NCBI GenBank assembly: GCA_017547245.1
Contig: JAFYQD010000009.1
Span: forward strand, 16,802-80,801
Source: Oscillospiraceae bacterium
GTDB taxonomy: Bacteria > Bacillota > Clostridia > Oscillospirales > Ruminococcaceae
DNA: 64,000 nt
Direction: 5' to 3'
Shown here one piece after another: positions 9,319 to 18,227 of this stretch. The position numbers and the translations under genes are program-made. Positions within the stretch are counted from its first letter, which is position 1, and the number at the start of each line of letters is the position of its first letter. A model generated the notes under the pieces. It was not told where the DNA came from and searched no databases. It saw nothing but the letters and a program-made list of their open reading frames with translations.

Positions 9319-9357
9319 AAAACAGCCCCACTTCATTGCGAAGCAGGGCTGTTTTTC
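9319..9357. terminator. Bidirectional terminator after the acetyltransferase
   Basis: AAAACAGCCC (9319-9328) pairs with GGGCTGTTTT (9346-9355), with an inner CTTC/GAAG stem. It separates two converging genes and can serve both. Confidence 0.85.
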
Positions 9358-9366
9358 TTTTTCGGG

Positions 9367-9732
9367 TTACTTAGCCTCTACACCCGAGGTTGCAATTACG
9401 CTGATGCCGCAGTCGGGCAGCACGCAAATTTCCTGATCACGGGCAACGGGGGCCTGTACACGCTGTACATTGATAAACCCCATATATTCCATCATTTTAT
9501 CCTTGGGTACAGCAACCTGAGTACGAACAGGCACCAAAGGCTGGTCGCCGCCCAGCACACGCACAGTGGTGGTCAGCATACGTTTGGGGTTTACGGCCTC
9601 ATTCTTTGCATATTCCAGACCACGGGCACAGCTGTTGCCGCTTACCGAAAGAATCTCTTCCCCCTCCACTTCTACCGTAAGGGGACAGCCCATAGGGCAG
9701 GTAATACAGATAAAATTCTTGATTTCTTTCAT
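9367..9732 (-). CDS. DUF1667 protein (cysteine-rich, flavoprotein-operon partner)
   Basis: A 121-residue cytoplasmic protein with the DUF1667 N-terminus: CITCPMGCPLTVEVEGEEI, then GNSCARGLEYAKNEAVNPKR, so four cysteines that could bind an iron-sulfur cluster or metal. The function of DUF1667 is unknown; the family is typically found beside GlpA-like and thioredoxin-reductase-like flavoproteins, exactly as here, so it may be an electron-transfer subunit (inference). It is the last gene of the leftward operon, 14 bp after the HAD gene. The start is ATG 9732 (GAGG eight bases upstream) rather than GTG 9741, which would overlap the ribosome site. Confidence 0.88.
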   Translation of the reverse strand: MKEIKNFICITCPMGCPLTVEVEGEEILSVSGNSCARGLEYAKNEAVNPKRMLTTTVRVLGGDQPLVPVRTQVAVPKDKMMEYMGFINVQRVQAPVARDQEICVLPDCGISVIATSGVEAK

Positions 9733-9746
9733 ATCAAACACCTCGG

Positions 9747-10547
9747 TTACAGATAGCGTGAAATATCCAGCAACGAATCAAAAATACAGGTTGGCTTTAC
9801 GGTCGAGGCTGCCACATCTTCCATGGTAGCCTCGCCGGTAAGGACCAAAAATCCCTTGGCGCCGTTGTTTACACCGGTGGCCACATCGGTATAGATACGG
9901 TCACCCACAAAGGCCACCTGTTCTTTTTTTGCATTGGTAAGGCCAAGCACCATATCCACCGTTTCGGCAAAGGGTTTGCCCAGATAACGGGGTTCCACCC
10001 CGGTGGATTTGGTAATCAAAGCACACATGGCACCGCAGTCTGGAATGAACCCATCTTCGGTGGGACAATTGATGTCCAGGTGGGTGGCCAGAAACAGCGC
10101 TCCGCCACGGATATAGGTACAGGCCTTTTCCAGTTTTTCGTAGGTAAGGGTGGTATCAAACCCCATCACAACAATGTCAGGCTTCTCTTCGGTCAAGCAG
10201 ATGCCGCCCTCACGGAAGCTTTCTTCCAGAAGAGGGGTTCCCACCAGATAGACCTTTTTCCCCGGATGATTCTGCTGCAGCCATGCGATGGTAACATCAC
10301 CGGAAGTGATGATATCCTTCTGCTGCACCACACAGCCCATACGCTCCAGCTTTTTCTGATAAAAAGACGGGATGCGTGAGGAGTTGTTGGTGAAGAAAAC
10401 GAAACGCCGGCCGCTTTCTTTCACCTTTTGGATGAATTCCAGCGATCCTTCGATCAGCCTGTCACCCAGATAAAAAGTGCCGTCCATATCCAGCACAAAC
10501 AACTCAACATCCTGCAAAGCCTGTTGTTTTTCTTTCATTTCAGCCAT
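9747..10547 (-). CDS. HAD-superfamily phosphatase, subfamily IIA (NagD/PGP-like)
   Basis: A 266-residue haloacid-dehalogenase-fold phosphatase. Motif I is DMDGTFYLGD, motif II FFTNNSSR, a Lys in YLGKP, and motif III/IV GDRIYTDVATG; the cap lies between motifs II and III, as in the C2a subclass (NagD, phosphoglycolate/glycerol-phosphate phosphatases). The gene overlaps the end of the glycerol-1-phosphate dehydrogenase gene by 8 bp, so the two are probably translated together; this suggests, without proving, that it acts on glycerol-1-phosphate or a related small phosphate ester. The start at ATG 10547 is chosen over in-frame starts further upstream because those lie within the preceding gene and GGAGAG precedes this one. 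Confidence 0.85.
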   Translation of the reverse strand: MAEMKEKQQALQDVELFVLDMDGTFYLGDRLIEGSLEFIQKVKESGRRFVFFTNNSSRIPSFYQKKLERMGCVVQQKDIITSGDVTIAWLQQNHPGKKVYLVGTPLLEESFREGGICLTEEKPDIVVMGFDTTLTYEKLEKACTYIRGGALFLATHLDINCPTEDGFIPDCGAMCALITKSTGVEPRYLGKPFAETVDMVLGLTNAKKEQVAFVGDRIYTDVATGVNNGAKGFLVLTGEATMEDVAASTVKPTCIFDSLLDISRYL

Positions 10548-11718
10548 AGATTCTCTCCGTAATAATATCGGCGATTTCATTGATGCGTTCCTTTTCCACC
10601 GCAAGCTGCAGCACACTATAGCGGCTGCGCACCTTCCATGCGCCAATCAGGCTTTCACGGAACAGCGCACGTTCGATGCCAATGTCGGTGGGCAGTACGG
10701 GAGCTCCAGCCATTTTCAGCAGCTCTTCCATCTGTTGGCGGCTGGGACAGGAAGCCATGGCTTCGGCAGGAATTTTATCAGCCAGAAGTTCAAACACCTG
10801 ACAGATGATGGGGGTGGCAATGCCCACCTTGATGCCGTGGAATTCGGGGAAACGGTTGTGGGCGATGTAGTACATCTCCCAATAGTGGCTGAGCATATGC
10901 TCGGCACCCGAAGCAGGGCGTGAAACACCGCAAAGTCCCATAGCCACACCGGTAAGGGTGAGAGCTTCAATCAGATACTGGATGGCCATTTCGTCACGGA
11001 CCGCCAGACCTGCAGCATTGTCGATGGCTTTTTTCAAAGCCTTTTCCACCAGCTGAACGATGGTGTCGCAGTAATATTCGCCCACCAGTTCACGGGCCAT
11101 CTTCCACTCTGCCAAAGCGGTGGCCTTGCCCAACACATCACCAAAGCCTGCCTGTATCATGCGCATGGGGGCATCTTTCATGATGTCGGTATCGCCCACA
11201 ATGCCATATGCCAATTTGGCCACAAACGAGATTTTGAACCCGTTGCAGATCATGGGTGCGCCATCCGATGCATAGCCGTCCATAGAAGGAGCGGTGCAGA
11301 CAATGATATAGGGCACACCGGTGCGTGCCGACATATATTTGCACATGTCATTGATAGAACCCGAGCCAACCGCCACAATCAATGCGGTGTTGGGTTCCAT
11401 CTCCATAAAAAGGCGTCCCAGCGCCTTTTCATCGGGAATAAGCATTTCTTTTCCGGTTTTGAAAACAAAGGACTTAACAATATGACCCTCTTTTTTCAGC
11501 AGGTCAAAGGTTTTCTGCCCCGCTGCGGCAAAGGTATTGTCATCGCTGACCATCAGAATCTTTTTACCCTTAAAGGGAGCAGCCATGGGCAGGATTTCGG
11601 GCAGAACGCCTTTGCCGATGGCAATGTGCTGAATATCAAGCTTATGATGTCTGCCGCAGGAACAGTCAAACTCCATGCCGGCCATCTCGTTGATGTTCAT
11701 TTCCAAAATATTCTTCAT
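10540..11718 (-). CDS. sn-Glycerol-1-phosphate dehydrogenase (AraM/EgsA family)
   Basis: Reduces dihydroxyacetone phosphate to sn-glycerol-1-phosphate with NAD(P)H in the characterised bacterial homologue AraM of Bacillus subtilis (394 residues; here 392). The Rossmann part carries VGSGSINDMCKYMSARTGVP, followed by TAPSMDGYASDGAP, the family's signature; metal-binding histidines are expected in GAEHMLSHYWE and FPEFHGIKVG, both present. The N-terminal CSCGRHH is also typical of this group. It sits between a flavoprotein gene (12 bp upstream) and the overlapping HAD phosphatase gene. Most bacteria do not need G1P for membrane lipids, so the product is probably a metabolite being oxidised or salvaged; the exact substrate could be another polyol phosphate. 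Confidence 0.87.
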   Translation of the reverse strand: MKNILEMNINEMAGMEFDCSCGRHHKLDIQHIAIGKGVLPEILPMAAPFKGKKILMVSDDNTFAAAGQKTFDLLKKEGHIVKSFVFKTGKEMLIPDEKALGRLFMEMEPNTALIVAVGSGSINDMCKYMSARTGVPYIIVCTAPSMDGYASDGAPMICNGFKISFVAKLAYGIVGDTDIMKDAPMRMIQAGFGDVLGKATALAEWKMARELVGEYYCDTIVQLVEKALKKAIDNAAGLAVRDEMAIQYLIEALTLTGVAMGLCGVSRPASGAEHMLSHYWEMYYIAHNRFPEFHGIKVGIATPIICQVFELLADKIPAEAMASCPSRQQMEELLKMAGAPVLPTDIGIERALFRESLIGAWKVRSRYSVLQLAVEKERINEIADIITERIYG

Positions 11719-11730
11719 AAAAGGTCACCC

Positions 11731-13107
11731 TTATTTCTCTTCAGGATAGACCGAAACGGTCAGTTCGGTTTTGGCGGCACCCTTGCGCTGGCTATCCTTC
11801 TTGATGACCAGCAAACCGCCCTGATCTATTTTCATTTTGCCCTTGTTGATGTTTTCCTGATAGATGGCATCAAAGGTGTCACGCAGCTCGGCTTTGATCA
11901 GGACCTGTTCCATCTCGCCGGGAATCATCTTTAGCTTTTTGCCGCGATAGAATACCCAGTCGCCGCAGCTTACTTCTATAACCGCATTGGTAACAGGCTT
12001 TTTGACACGGAAATAAAGGGTCAGATCACCTTCGGCATCATCACCGGCGGTGATGACCTGAGGAACAACATAACGCACCTCGCCGGCGCTGCAGGTGGGA
12101 ATTTCTTCACGGAAGCGGGGCAGCTGTTTGTAGATGTAATTGGCGGCAGCATCGCCTGCACGGCAGCTTTCCATGGTAACATAGTCAACCAGATCGTGGA
12201 CATGAACCACATTGCCGCAGGCAAACACCCAGGGCAGACTGGTCTGCATATGTTCGTTGACCACAGGACCACCGGTGACAGGGTCAATGCGGATGCCGGC
12301 ACGGCGGGTCAGCTCATTTTCCGGGATAAGACCAACCGACAACAGCAGGGTATCGCATTCCACCAGCTCTTCGGTGCCGGGAATGGGCTTTTTATTTTCA
12401 TCCACCTTGGCAACGGTAACACCGGTCAAGCGCTCCTTGCCGTGAATCATGGTAACGGTATGGCTAAGACGCAGGGGGATGTTAAAATCTTCAAGGCACT
12501 GGACAATGTTGCGGGTAAGGCCGTTGGTAAAGGATTCAATTTCGCAAACCATACGGACATTGATGCCTTCCAACGCAAGGCGGCGGGCCATAATAAGGCC
12601 GATGTCACCCGAGCCGAGGATGACCACATCCTTACCCATCTTATAGCCTTCCAGGTTGATGTAACGCTGGGCAAGACCTGCAGTGAAAACACCGGAGGGA
12701 CGGGTGCCGGGAACATTGATGGCGCCGCGGCTGCGTTCACGGCAGCCCATGGAAAGCACCAAAGCACCACAGCCGATGCGGCGCACACCGCACTTGCTGC
12801 CGGTGATGACAATGGACTGATCCTGATTGATGGAAAGAACGGTTGCACCGCAAACAACAGAAATATTGCGTTCCTTCACCATATCAACAAAGTTTTCGGC
12901 ATATTCGGGGCCGGAAAGTTCTTCGCCAAAAATCTGCACACCAAAACCGGTGTGGATGCACTGGCCAAGAATGCCGCCCAGCTTTTCTTTGCGTTCAACA
13001 ATCAGAATATCTTTTATTCCGCGGTCGTATGCCTGTACGGCAACGGCAAGGCCGGCAGGGCCGCCGCCCACGACCACAAGATCATAGCGTTCTTTCAGTT
13101 CAAACAT
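11731..13107 (-). CDS. FAD/NAD(P)-dependent oxidoreductase, thioredoxin-reductase-like
   Basis: A 458-residue flavoprotein with an N-terminal FAD-binding GGGPAGLAVAVQAYDRG (about 13-29), a GQCIHTGFG segment, and a second dinucleotide site VVILGSGDIGLIMARRLALE (about 163-182). The family is the NAD(P)/FAD oxidoreductase of glycerol-3-phosphate-dehydrogenase-like clusters (HcnB/OoxA-like). The C-terminal ~110 residues form an extra region of unknown role. In the operon it follows the GlpA-like gene with an 8-bp overlap and precedes the G1P dehydrogenase, suggesting it receives electrons from its neighbour and passes them to NAD(P) or a carrier. The start ATG 13107 has GGAGG nine bases upstream. 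Substrate unknown. Confidence 0.85.
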   Translation of the reverse strand: MFELKERYDLVVVGGGPAGLAVAVQAYDRGIKDILIVERKEKLGGILGQCIHTGFGVQIFGEELSGPEYAENFVDMVKERNISVVCGATVLSINQDQSIVITGSKCGVRRIGCGALVLSMGCRERSRGAINVPGTRPSGVFTAGLAQRYINLEGYKMGKDVVILGSGDIGLIMARRLALEGINVRMVCEIESFTNGLTRNIVQCLEDFNIPLRLSHTVTMIHGKERLTGVTVAKVDENKKPIPGTEELVECDTLLLSVGLIPENELTRRAGIRIDPVTGGPVVNEHMQTSLPWVFACGNVVHVHDLVDYVTMESCRAGDAAANYIYKQLPRFREEIPTCSAGEVRYVVPQVITAGDDAEGDLTLYFRVKKPVTNAVIEVSCGDWVFYRGKKLKMIPGEMEQVLIKAELRDTFDAIYQENINKGKMKIDQGGLLVIKKDSQRKGAAKTELTVSVYPEEK

Positions 13108-14602
13108 CCTGCTCGGCCTCCTTCATCTTGGTTTTTTCGGTAAGGATATAAGAACCGGGGGTGGATTGAACCACTTCGGCAGGATCGATGCCCAGTTCTT
13201 CGGCCAGAATATTGACCACGTGAGAGGAACAGAATCCGCCCTGACAGCGACCCATGCCGGTTCTGGTGCGGCGTTTTACGCCATCTACCGAACGGGCACC
13301 GCAGGGACGGCGGATGGCATCACGCACTTCGCCTTCGGTGATGGTTTCGCAGCGGCAGACAATGCGGCCATAAGAAGGATCCTTGGCCACCAGCTCTTGC
13401 TGATCTTCAAACGAAAGATCACGGAAGCGCAGATGTTTGCGCTTGGGATCAAAGTTGGGGTTGAGCTTTGCCTCCAGATCGGCCGCAATCAATTCGGCCA
13501 GATACAGGCCGATGGCAGGCGAACTGGTCAGTCCGGGAGATTCAATGCCTGCTGCATTGTAGAAGCCCTTGACGGGGGTTCTGCCCACAATAAAGTCGTG
13601 GTCAGCACGGTCGGTGGTGGCACGCAGACCGGTATAGGCCTTGATAACGGCAGGCAGATTGATTTCGGGCACCAGACGACGGGCACCTTCACAAACCTGA
13701 TCCATTCCGGGAATGGTGGTGGAGGTGTCTTCTCTGTCCTGACGGGGGTTAAGGCTGGGCCCAAGCAGCAGGTTTCCGTCTACGGTGGGGGTAACAATGA
13801 TACCCTTGCTCATTTCGCCGGGAATGCGAAAAACCACATGACAAACGGTCATGCCTTCACTCTTATCCAGCAGCATATATTCACCCGAACGGGGTACGAT
13901 GCGGAAGCTCTGCTGATGTGCTTCAATGATTTCGTCACCAACGGCACATTCCACAGCCATTTCGTAAAGCTTGTCGGCATAAATGCCGGCGGCGTTTACC
14001 ACGGTACGGGCCTGCAGGTGATGTTCACCGGCATGCACAACAAAGGTTTTATCCTCTTCCCTTTCAATTGAGGTAACGGGAGAAGAAAGATAAAGCACCG
14101 CACCGTTATGTATGGCGTTTTCCATGGCGCCCTGGGTCAGCTCGTGGGGGCATACAACGCCGCTTTCGGAACTGAGCAGAGCACTTTTCAGGTTGGGCCC
14201 AAGGGAGGGTTCCAATCCGCCCAGTTCCCACGAGTCCAGCAGCTGCAGACCCTTTACACCGTTTTCCTTACCCTGCTTCAGCAGCTTTTTCAGTATTTCT
14301 TTTTCTTCCATGTTGTGGGCAACCACCATGGAGCCGATCATCTCAAAGGGAACGTCCAGATCGGAAGTGACCTTGCGCATCATCTGGCAGCCTTCCACAT
14401 TAAAGCGAGCCTTCAGCGAACCGGGAACGGGGTCAAAACCGCCGTGCACAATGCCGCTGTTGGCACCGCTGGCGCCCATGCCGACATCTTCTCTGGCTTC
14501 CAGCACGCATACCGACAGCTGAAATTTGGTCAGTTCGCGGGCAATAAAAGCGCCTATTACGCCGCCGCCCACTACTACAACATCAAAAGATCCGTTTGTC
14601 AT
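13100..14602 (-). CDS. GlpA-like FAD-dependent dehydrogenase with C-terminal BFD-type [2Fe-2S] domain
   Basis: A 500-residue flavoprotein of the DAO fold. The N-terminus has VVVVGGGVIGAFIARELTKF; GMGASGANSGIVHGGF and GIESPGLTSSPAIGLYLAE are typical of the anaerobic glycerol-3-phosphate dehydrogenase/L-2-hydroxyglutarate oxidase group. The C-terminal BFD domain (about 410-475) has four Cys in CRCETITEG and MGRCQGGFC, expected to hold a [2Fe-2S] cluster. No GlpB/GlpC genes are adjacent; instead the next gene encodes a pyridine-nucleotide flavoprotein and the operon ends with DUF1667, a common arrangement in Clostridia. The likely job is oxidation of glycerol-3-phosphate or a similar hydroxy compound (inference). 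ATG 14602 is preceded by GGGAGG. Confidence 0.87.
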   Translation of the reverse strand: MTNGSFDVVVVGGGVIGAFIARELTKFQLSVCVLEAREDVGMGASGANSGIVHGGFDPVPGSLKARFNVEGCQMMRKVTSDLDVPFEMIGSMVVAHNMEEKEILKKLLKQGKENGVKGLQLLDSWELGGLEPSLGPNLKSALLSSESGVVCPHELTQGAMENAIHNGAVLYLSSPVTSIEREEDKTFVVHAGEHHLQARTVVNAAGIYADKLYEMAVECAVGDEIIEAHQQSFRIVPRSGEYMLLDKSEGMTVCHVVFRIPGEMSKGIIVTPTVDGNLLLGPSLNPRQDREDTSTTIPGMDQVCEGARRLVPEINLPAVIKAYTGLRATTDRADHDFIVGRTPVKGFYNAAGIESPGLTSSPAIGLYLAELIAADLEAKLNPNFDPKRKHLRFRDLSFEDQQELVAKDPSYGRIVCRCETITEGEVRDAIRRPCGARSVDGVKRRTRTGMGRCQGGFCSSHVVNILAEELGIDPAEVVQSTPGSYILTEKTKMKEAEQDV

Positions 14603-14668
14603 ATCTTTAAGCCTCCCACTTGCTGTTAGGGGTAATGAAAGGGCGCAGTTGCAGCCCTTTGGTAAAAA

Positions 14669-16324
14669 TCAGTTCTGAGGTTTGAAATTCATCTGTTCAT
14701 AGGTCATCCAACCGCCGGTGACATTGCGGGCATCAAAGCCGTTGTTGGCCAGAATGCGATAGGCAATGTGGGCACGCAGACCAACCTTGCAGTATTCGAT
14801 GATTTCCTTATCGGGGTCCAGTTCGTCCAGACGTTCACGCAGGTCATCCACAGGAATGTTGATGGCGCCTTCCACATGGCCGGCGGCATATTCCTGAGGG
14901 GTGCGCACATCCAGAAGAATGGTGGTTTCAGGATCACGGTTGAGGGCATATTCCCAATCCACCAGCTTGGAAGTGCCATCCAGCACATTGGTGGCAATAT
15001 AGCCCAGCATATTGACAGGATCTTTGGCCGAGGCAAAGGGAGGAGCATAGGCCAGTTCCAGTTCAGGCAGATCACGCACATTGCCGCCCAGACGCATCAC
15101 GGTGGCGATGACATCCACACGTTTATCCACACCCGACCGACCTACCATCTGGCAGCCCAGAATGGTGCCCTTTTCGTCAAACAGCAGTTTGGATTCGATG
15201 GTGGTGGCACCGGGATAATAGGTTGCATGGTTGAAAGGATGGGCGCAGGCCTTAAGGTACTTGATTCCCTTGGCCTTCAAAGCACGTTCGTTCAGACCGG
15301 TGCAGGCTGCGGTAAGGCCGAATGCCTTGAGGATGCTGGTGCCCTGAGTGGCCTTGTAATGGGCATCCAGTCCGCAGATAACATCTGCCACAATGCGGCC
15401 CTGTTTGTTGGCAGGACCGGCCAGCGGAACGGCAGTATCATCGCCCGAAACAAAATCCTTGACCTGAACGGCATCGCCCACAGCGTATACATCGGCTGCG
15501 TTGGTGCGCATCTGGTCATCCACAATGATGTGACCCTTGGGGCCAAGCTCAATGCCGCTGCCCTGCAGGAAGGCGGTGGCAGGACGAACACCGATGGCCA
15601 GAATGATCATCTCAGCGGTAATCTTGCGGCCGGACACAGTTTCAACCACCGAGGCGGTTTCTTCATCGGTGATGGATTTAAGCCCGTCACCCAGCACCAG
15701 CTTGACACCGTTCTTGTCCAGTTCTTTTTCCAGAATGCAGGCCATATCGCCATCCAGCGGAGGCATTACATGGTCGGCAGCTTCTACCAGCGTTACGCCA
15801 ATGCCCTTTTCACGCAGGTTTTCGGCCATTTCCAGACCGATAAAACCGCCGCCCACCACAACAGCGCTTGCAGGCTTGTCGTGGTCAACAATGGCCTTGA
15901 TGCGGTCCATATCGGGCAGATTGCGCAGGGTGAAAATGCGCTGCGAATCATTGCCGGGGAAATCGGGCACAAAAGGCTCGGCACCGGGAGAAATGACCAG
16001 CACATCATAGTCTTCCTGATAGACACCCTTTTCCAGACTGTTTACCGTTACCTGCTTGGCAGCGGTATCCACAGCGGTAACTTCGCTGAAGTTGCGGATA
16101 TCGATGCGGAAGCGACGGTGCATGGCGGCAGGTGTCTGTACAATCAGCGCATTGCGCTTTTCAATAACCTCGCTGATGTGGTAGGGCAAACCACAATTGG
16201 CAAAGGAAATATATTCATCACGTTCAAACATAACAATGTGGGCGTTTTCGTCCAAGCGACGCAGACGGCAAGCTGCCGAAGCACCGCCGGCCACTCCGCC
16301 GACAATCAGGATCTTCTTACTCAT
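14669..16324 (-). CDS. CoA-disulfide/persulfide reductase with C-terminal rhodanese domain
   Basis: A 551-residue fusion. The first ~450 residues are a pyridine nucleotide-disulfide oxidoreductase: FAD site VGGVAGGASAACRLRR (about 8-23), the single redox Cys in SFANCGLPYHISE (about 43), an NAD site VVVGGGFIGLEMAENLRE, and AVGDAVQVKDF. The last ~100 residues are a rhodanese domain with LLDVRTPQEYAAGHVEGAIN and active Cys in EYCKVGLRAHIAYR. This is the architecture of CoADR-Rhd and NADH-dependent persulfide reductase (Npsr), which reduce CoA disulfide, CoA persulfide or polysulfide. The start ATG 16324 is chosen for its AGGAGAG site and because the FAD motif follows at once. It is the first gene of the redox operon, 57 bp after radC. 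Confidence 0.92.
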   Translation of the reverse strand: MSKKILIVGGVAGGASAACRLRRLDENAHIVMFERDEYISFANCGLPYHISEVIEKRNALIVQTPAAMHRRFRIDIRNFSEVTAVDTAAKQVTVNSLEKGVYQEDYDVLVISPGAEPFVPDFPGNDSQRIFTLRNLPDMDRIKAIVDHDKPASAVVVGGGFIGLEMAENLREKGIGVTLVEAADHVMPPLDGDMACILEKELDKNGVKLVLGDGLKSITDEETASVVETVSGRKITAEMIILAIGVRPATAFLQGSGIELGPKGHIIVDDQMRTNAADVYAVGDAVQVKDFVSGDDTAVPLAGPANKQGRIVADVICGLDAHYKATQGTSILKAFGLTAACTGLNERALKAKGIKYLKACAHPFNHATYYPGATTIESKLLFDEKGTILGCQMVGRSGVDKRVDVIATVMRLGGNVRDLPELELAYAPPFASAKDPVNMLGYIATNVLDGTSKLVDWEYALNRDPETTILLDVRTPQEYAAGHVEGAINIPVDDLRERLDELDPDKEIIEYCKVGLRAHIAYRILANNGFDARNVTGGWMTYEQMNFKPQN

Positions 16325-16380
16325 AAAGACCACTCTCCTTTTTCTAAAAGCCGCAGCAGACACGGCTGTTATTATCAAAG

Positions 16381-17067
16381 TCAATCACGAACCGGAACAA
16401 TGCCGGCATCGGCCAAAGAATAATAATCTTCCCGAGCCACAACAATGTGGTCGGCCAGACTGATACCCACACCTTTAAGCGCAGTATAAAGGCTGCGTGT
16501 CAGGCTGATATCCTGCGAGGAAGGAATGGCAAAACCATTGGGATGATTGTGGGCCAGCACAACGGCCGTTGCCCCGGTGCGCATGGCCTCTTCGGCCACC
16601 TGACGGGGAATGACCGGCACCTGGTCAAGGCTGCCTTCGCTTAGCATACGGCAGGCCAGCAGCCGACCGGTATTATCCAGCGAAAGCAGATAGGTGCGTT
16701 CCACACGGCAGCCAACATAGCGGCTGACCAAAAACTGACCCAGCTTCATGGTGCTGTCCAGCACACAGCCCCGTTCGCTTTGGTCGGTCAGGTAAATGCG
16801 CAGCATCTGCGGAACCATCTTCAGCAAAGCTGCGGCAACAGGCCCAATTCCCGGCACCTTCAGCAATTCTTCATAAGGGGCATCCAGTACCCCGGAAAAG
16901 CTGCCAAAGGTGTTGATGAGGCGATGGGCAAGTTCGTTGGTGTCGCAACGCGGAATGGCGTGGTACAGCAAAATCTCCAGCACTTCATGCTTTTCAAAGT
17001 GGTCCAGGCCTTTTTCCAGCATGCGTTTACGCAACCTATCACGATGTCCTTTGTGCAGTTCTTCCAT
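16381..17067 (-). CDS. radC: RadC/MPN-domain protein
   Basis: A 228-residue RadC-family protein: an N-terminal helix-hairpin-helix-like region (about 1-95, VPGIGPVAAALLK) and a C-terminal JAB/MPN metalloprotease-like domain with HNHPNG followed by SSQDISLTRSL, giving the His-x-His...Asp zinc triad. The family was once thought to be a repair protein, but its function is unsettled. It is complete, starts at ATG 17067, and lies divergent from the RluA-family gene. It is transcribed into the downstream redox operon; no terminator was found in the 57-bp gap, so read-through is possible. Confidence 0.93.
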   Translation of the reverse strand: MEELHKGHRDRLRKRMLEKGLDHFEKHEVLEILLYHAIPRCDTNELAHRLINTFGSFSGVLDAPYEELLKVPGIGPVAAALLKMVPQMLRIYLTDQSERGCVLDSTMKLGQFLVSRYVGCRVERTYLLSLDNTGRLLACRMLSEGSLDQVPVIPRQVAEEAMRTGATAVVLAHNHPNGFAIPSSQDISLTRSLYTALKGVGISLADHIVVAREDYYSLADAGIVPVRD

Positions 17068-17170
17068 GCCAAAAATACCCCATAATCAGTAACATATAAT
17101 CGGTTTAAATTATACACCAAAACAAAGTTTTTGCATAGTGTTTCAGGCTGCTGCAAAGGACTTAAATATG

Positions 17171-17179
17171 TGATATAAT
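17171..17179 (+). promoter_or_regulatory. Extended -10 promoter of the RluA-family gene
   Basis: TGATATAAT: an extended -10 (TGn) directly joined to consensus TATAAT (17174-17179). The -35 region (17151-17156, CTGCAA) is poor, as is common with extended -10 promoters. Confidence 0.65.
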
Positions 17180-17244
17180 AGAAAAAATCAATCTTTGATT
17201 TACTATTGCAAAGTTATGTAATATTTGCTTCAAAGGAGTATTCC

Positions 17245-18183
17245 ATGAAGGCATTTTTTATCACCGCCAATGATGCAGGACAACGTGTGGACAAGTTCCT
17301 TACCAAGGCTGCACCTGCCCTGCCCCAGTCCATGCTGTACAAGGCCATACGCAAAAAAGACATCAAGCTCAACCGCAAACGGTGCGAGATATCCACCCGC
17401 CTGACCGAAGGGGATGTGTTGGAAGTATATCTGCCCGATGATGTATTTGCCCTGCCCGGAAGCGACCGGCTTGCTTTTATGCGTGCTTCGGCCGAATTGG
17501 ACATCGTTTATGAAGATGAAAACATCCTGTTGGTAAACAAACCGCAGGGGCTTATTGTACACGAAGATGACAAGGAAGTGGTGGATACCCTCATCAACCG
17601 CATTCTGCGTTGTCTTTATGACCGCGGCGAATATGACCCCGAAGCCGAAAACAGCTTTGTGCCCGCCCTTTGCAACCGCATTGACCGCAACACTGCCGGT
17701 CTGGTGCTGGCTGCCAAAAACGCCCCCAGCCTGCGTGTTTTGAATCAGAAAATAAAAGACCGTGAAATCACCAAGCTTTACCGCTGTCTGGTGTTTGGCA
17801 CCCCCAGCCCTGCCCATGCGGTAAAAAAAGCCTTTTTGAAAAAAGACAGCGACAAAAACCAGGTAACACTCTATGACCACCCTGTGGAAGACGGCCGCAC
17901 CTGCATTACCGAATACACCCTGCTGGAAAAGCGAGGGCCCATCAGCCTTCTGGAAGTAAACCTGCACACCGGACGCACCCATCAGATACGCGCCCATATG
18001 GCATGGTTGGGTCACCCCTTGGTGGGCGACACCAAATACGGCACCATAAAACAAAATCAGGGATTTGGATTCCGTTATCAGGCTCTGTGTGCCTGGAAAA
18101 TGACCTTCTCTTTTTCCACCGATGCCGGCCATCTGGAATACCTGAAAAACAGGAGCTTTGAAGTACCCACCCTCCCCTTCTGA
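17245..18183 (+). CDS. RluA-family 23S rRNA pseudouridine synthase
   Basis: Converts specific uridines in 23S rRNA (or tRNA) to pseudouridine. 312 residues: an N-terminal S4 RNA-binding domain (QRVDKFLTKAAPALPQSMLY and KKDIKLNRKR, about 10-60) then the catalytic domain with NRIDRNTAGLVLAAKN, where the Asp is the nucleophile, and HTGRTHQIRAHMAWLGHPLV near the end. In family consensus the first motif is HRLDxxTSG; the change to NRIDRNTAG is shared by some RluC/RluD relatives. The start at ATG 17245 has AAAGGAG at 17232-17238 and excludes 13 poorly supported upstream codons. Which rRNA positions it modifies cannot be told. Confidence 0.93.
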   Translation: MKAFFITANDAGQRVDKFLTKAAPALPQSMLYKAIRKKDIKLNRKRCEISTRLTEGDVLEVYLPDDVFALPGSDRLAFMRASAELDIVYEDENILLVNKPQGLIVHEDDKEVVDTLINRILRCLYDRGEYDPEAENSFVPALCNRIDRNTAGLVLAAKNAPSLRVLNQKIKDREITKLYRCLVFGTPSPAHAVKKAFLKKDSDKNQVTLYDHPVEDGRTCITEYTLLEKRGPISLLEVNLHTGRTHQIRAHMAWLGHPLVGDTKYGTIKQNQGFGFRYQALCAWKMTFSFSTDAGHLEYLKNRSFEVPTLPF

Positions 18184-18191
18184 CAGCGCAA

Positions 18192-18227
18192 AAACACCCT
18201 ATCCTTGCGGATAGGGTGTTTCTTTTT
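18192..18227. terminator. Bidirectional terminator between the pseudouridine synthase gene and polC
   Basis: A perfect 13-bp stem: AAACACCCTATCC (18192-18204) and GGATAGGGTGTTT (18209-18221), TTGC loop, followed by CTTTTTT. Both genes converge on it. Confidence 0.92.

Noticed and set aside
14603-14668. AAAGGGC/GCCCTTT hairpin between the persulfide reductase gene and the GlpA-like gene
   Set aside because: No T-tract follows on the minus strand, and the genes read as one operon, so it is not called a terminator.
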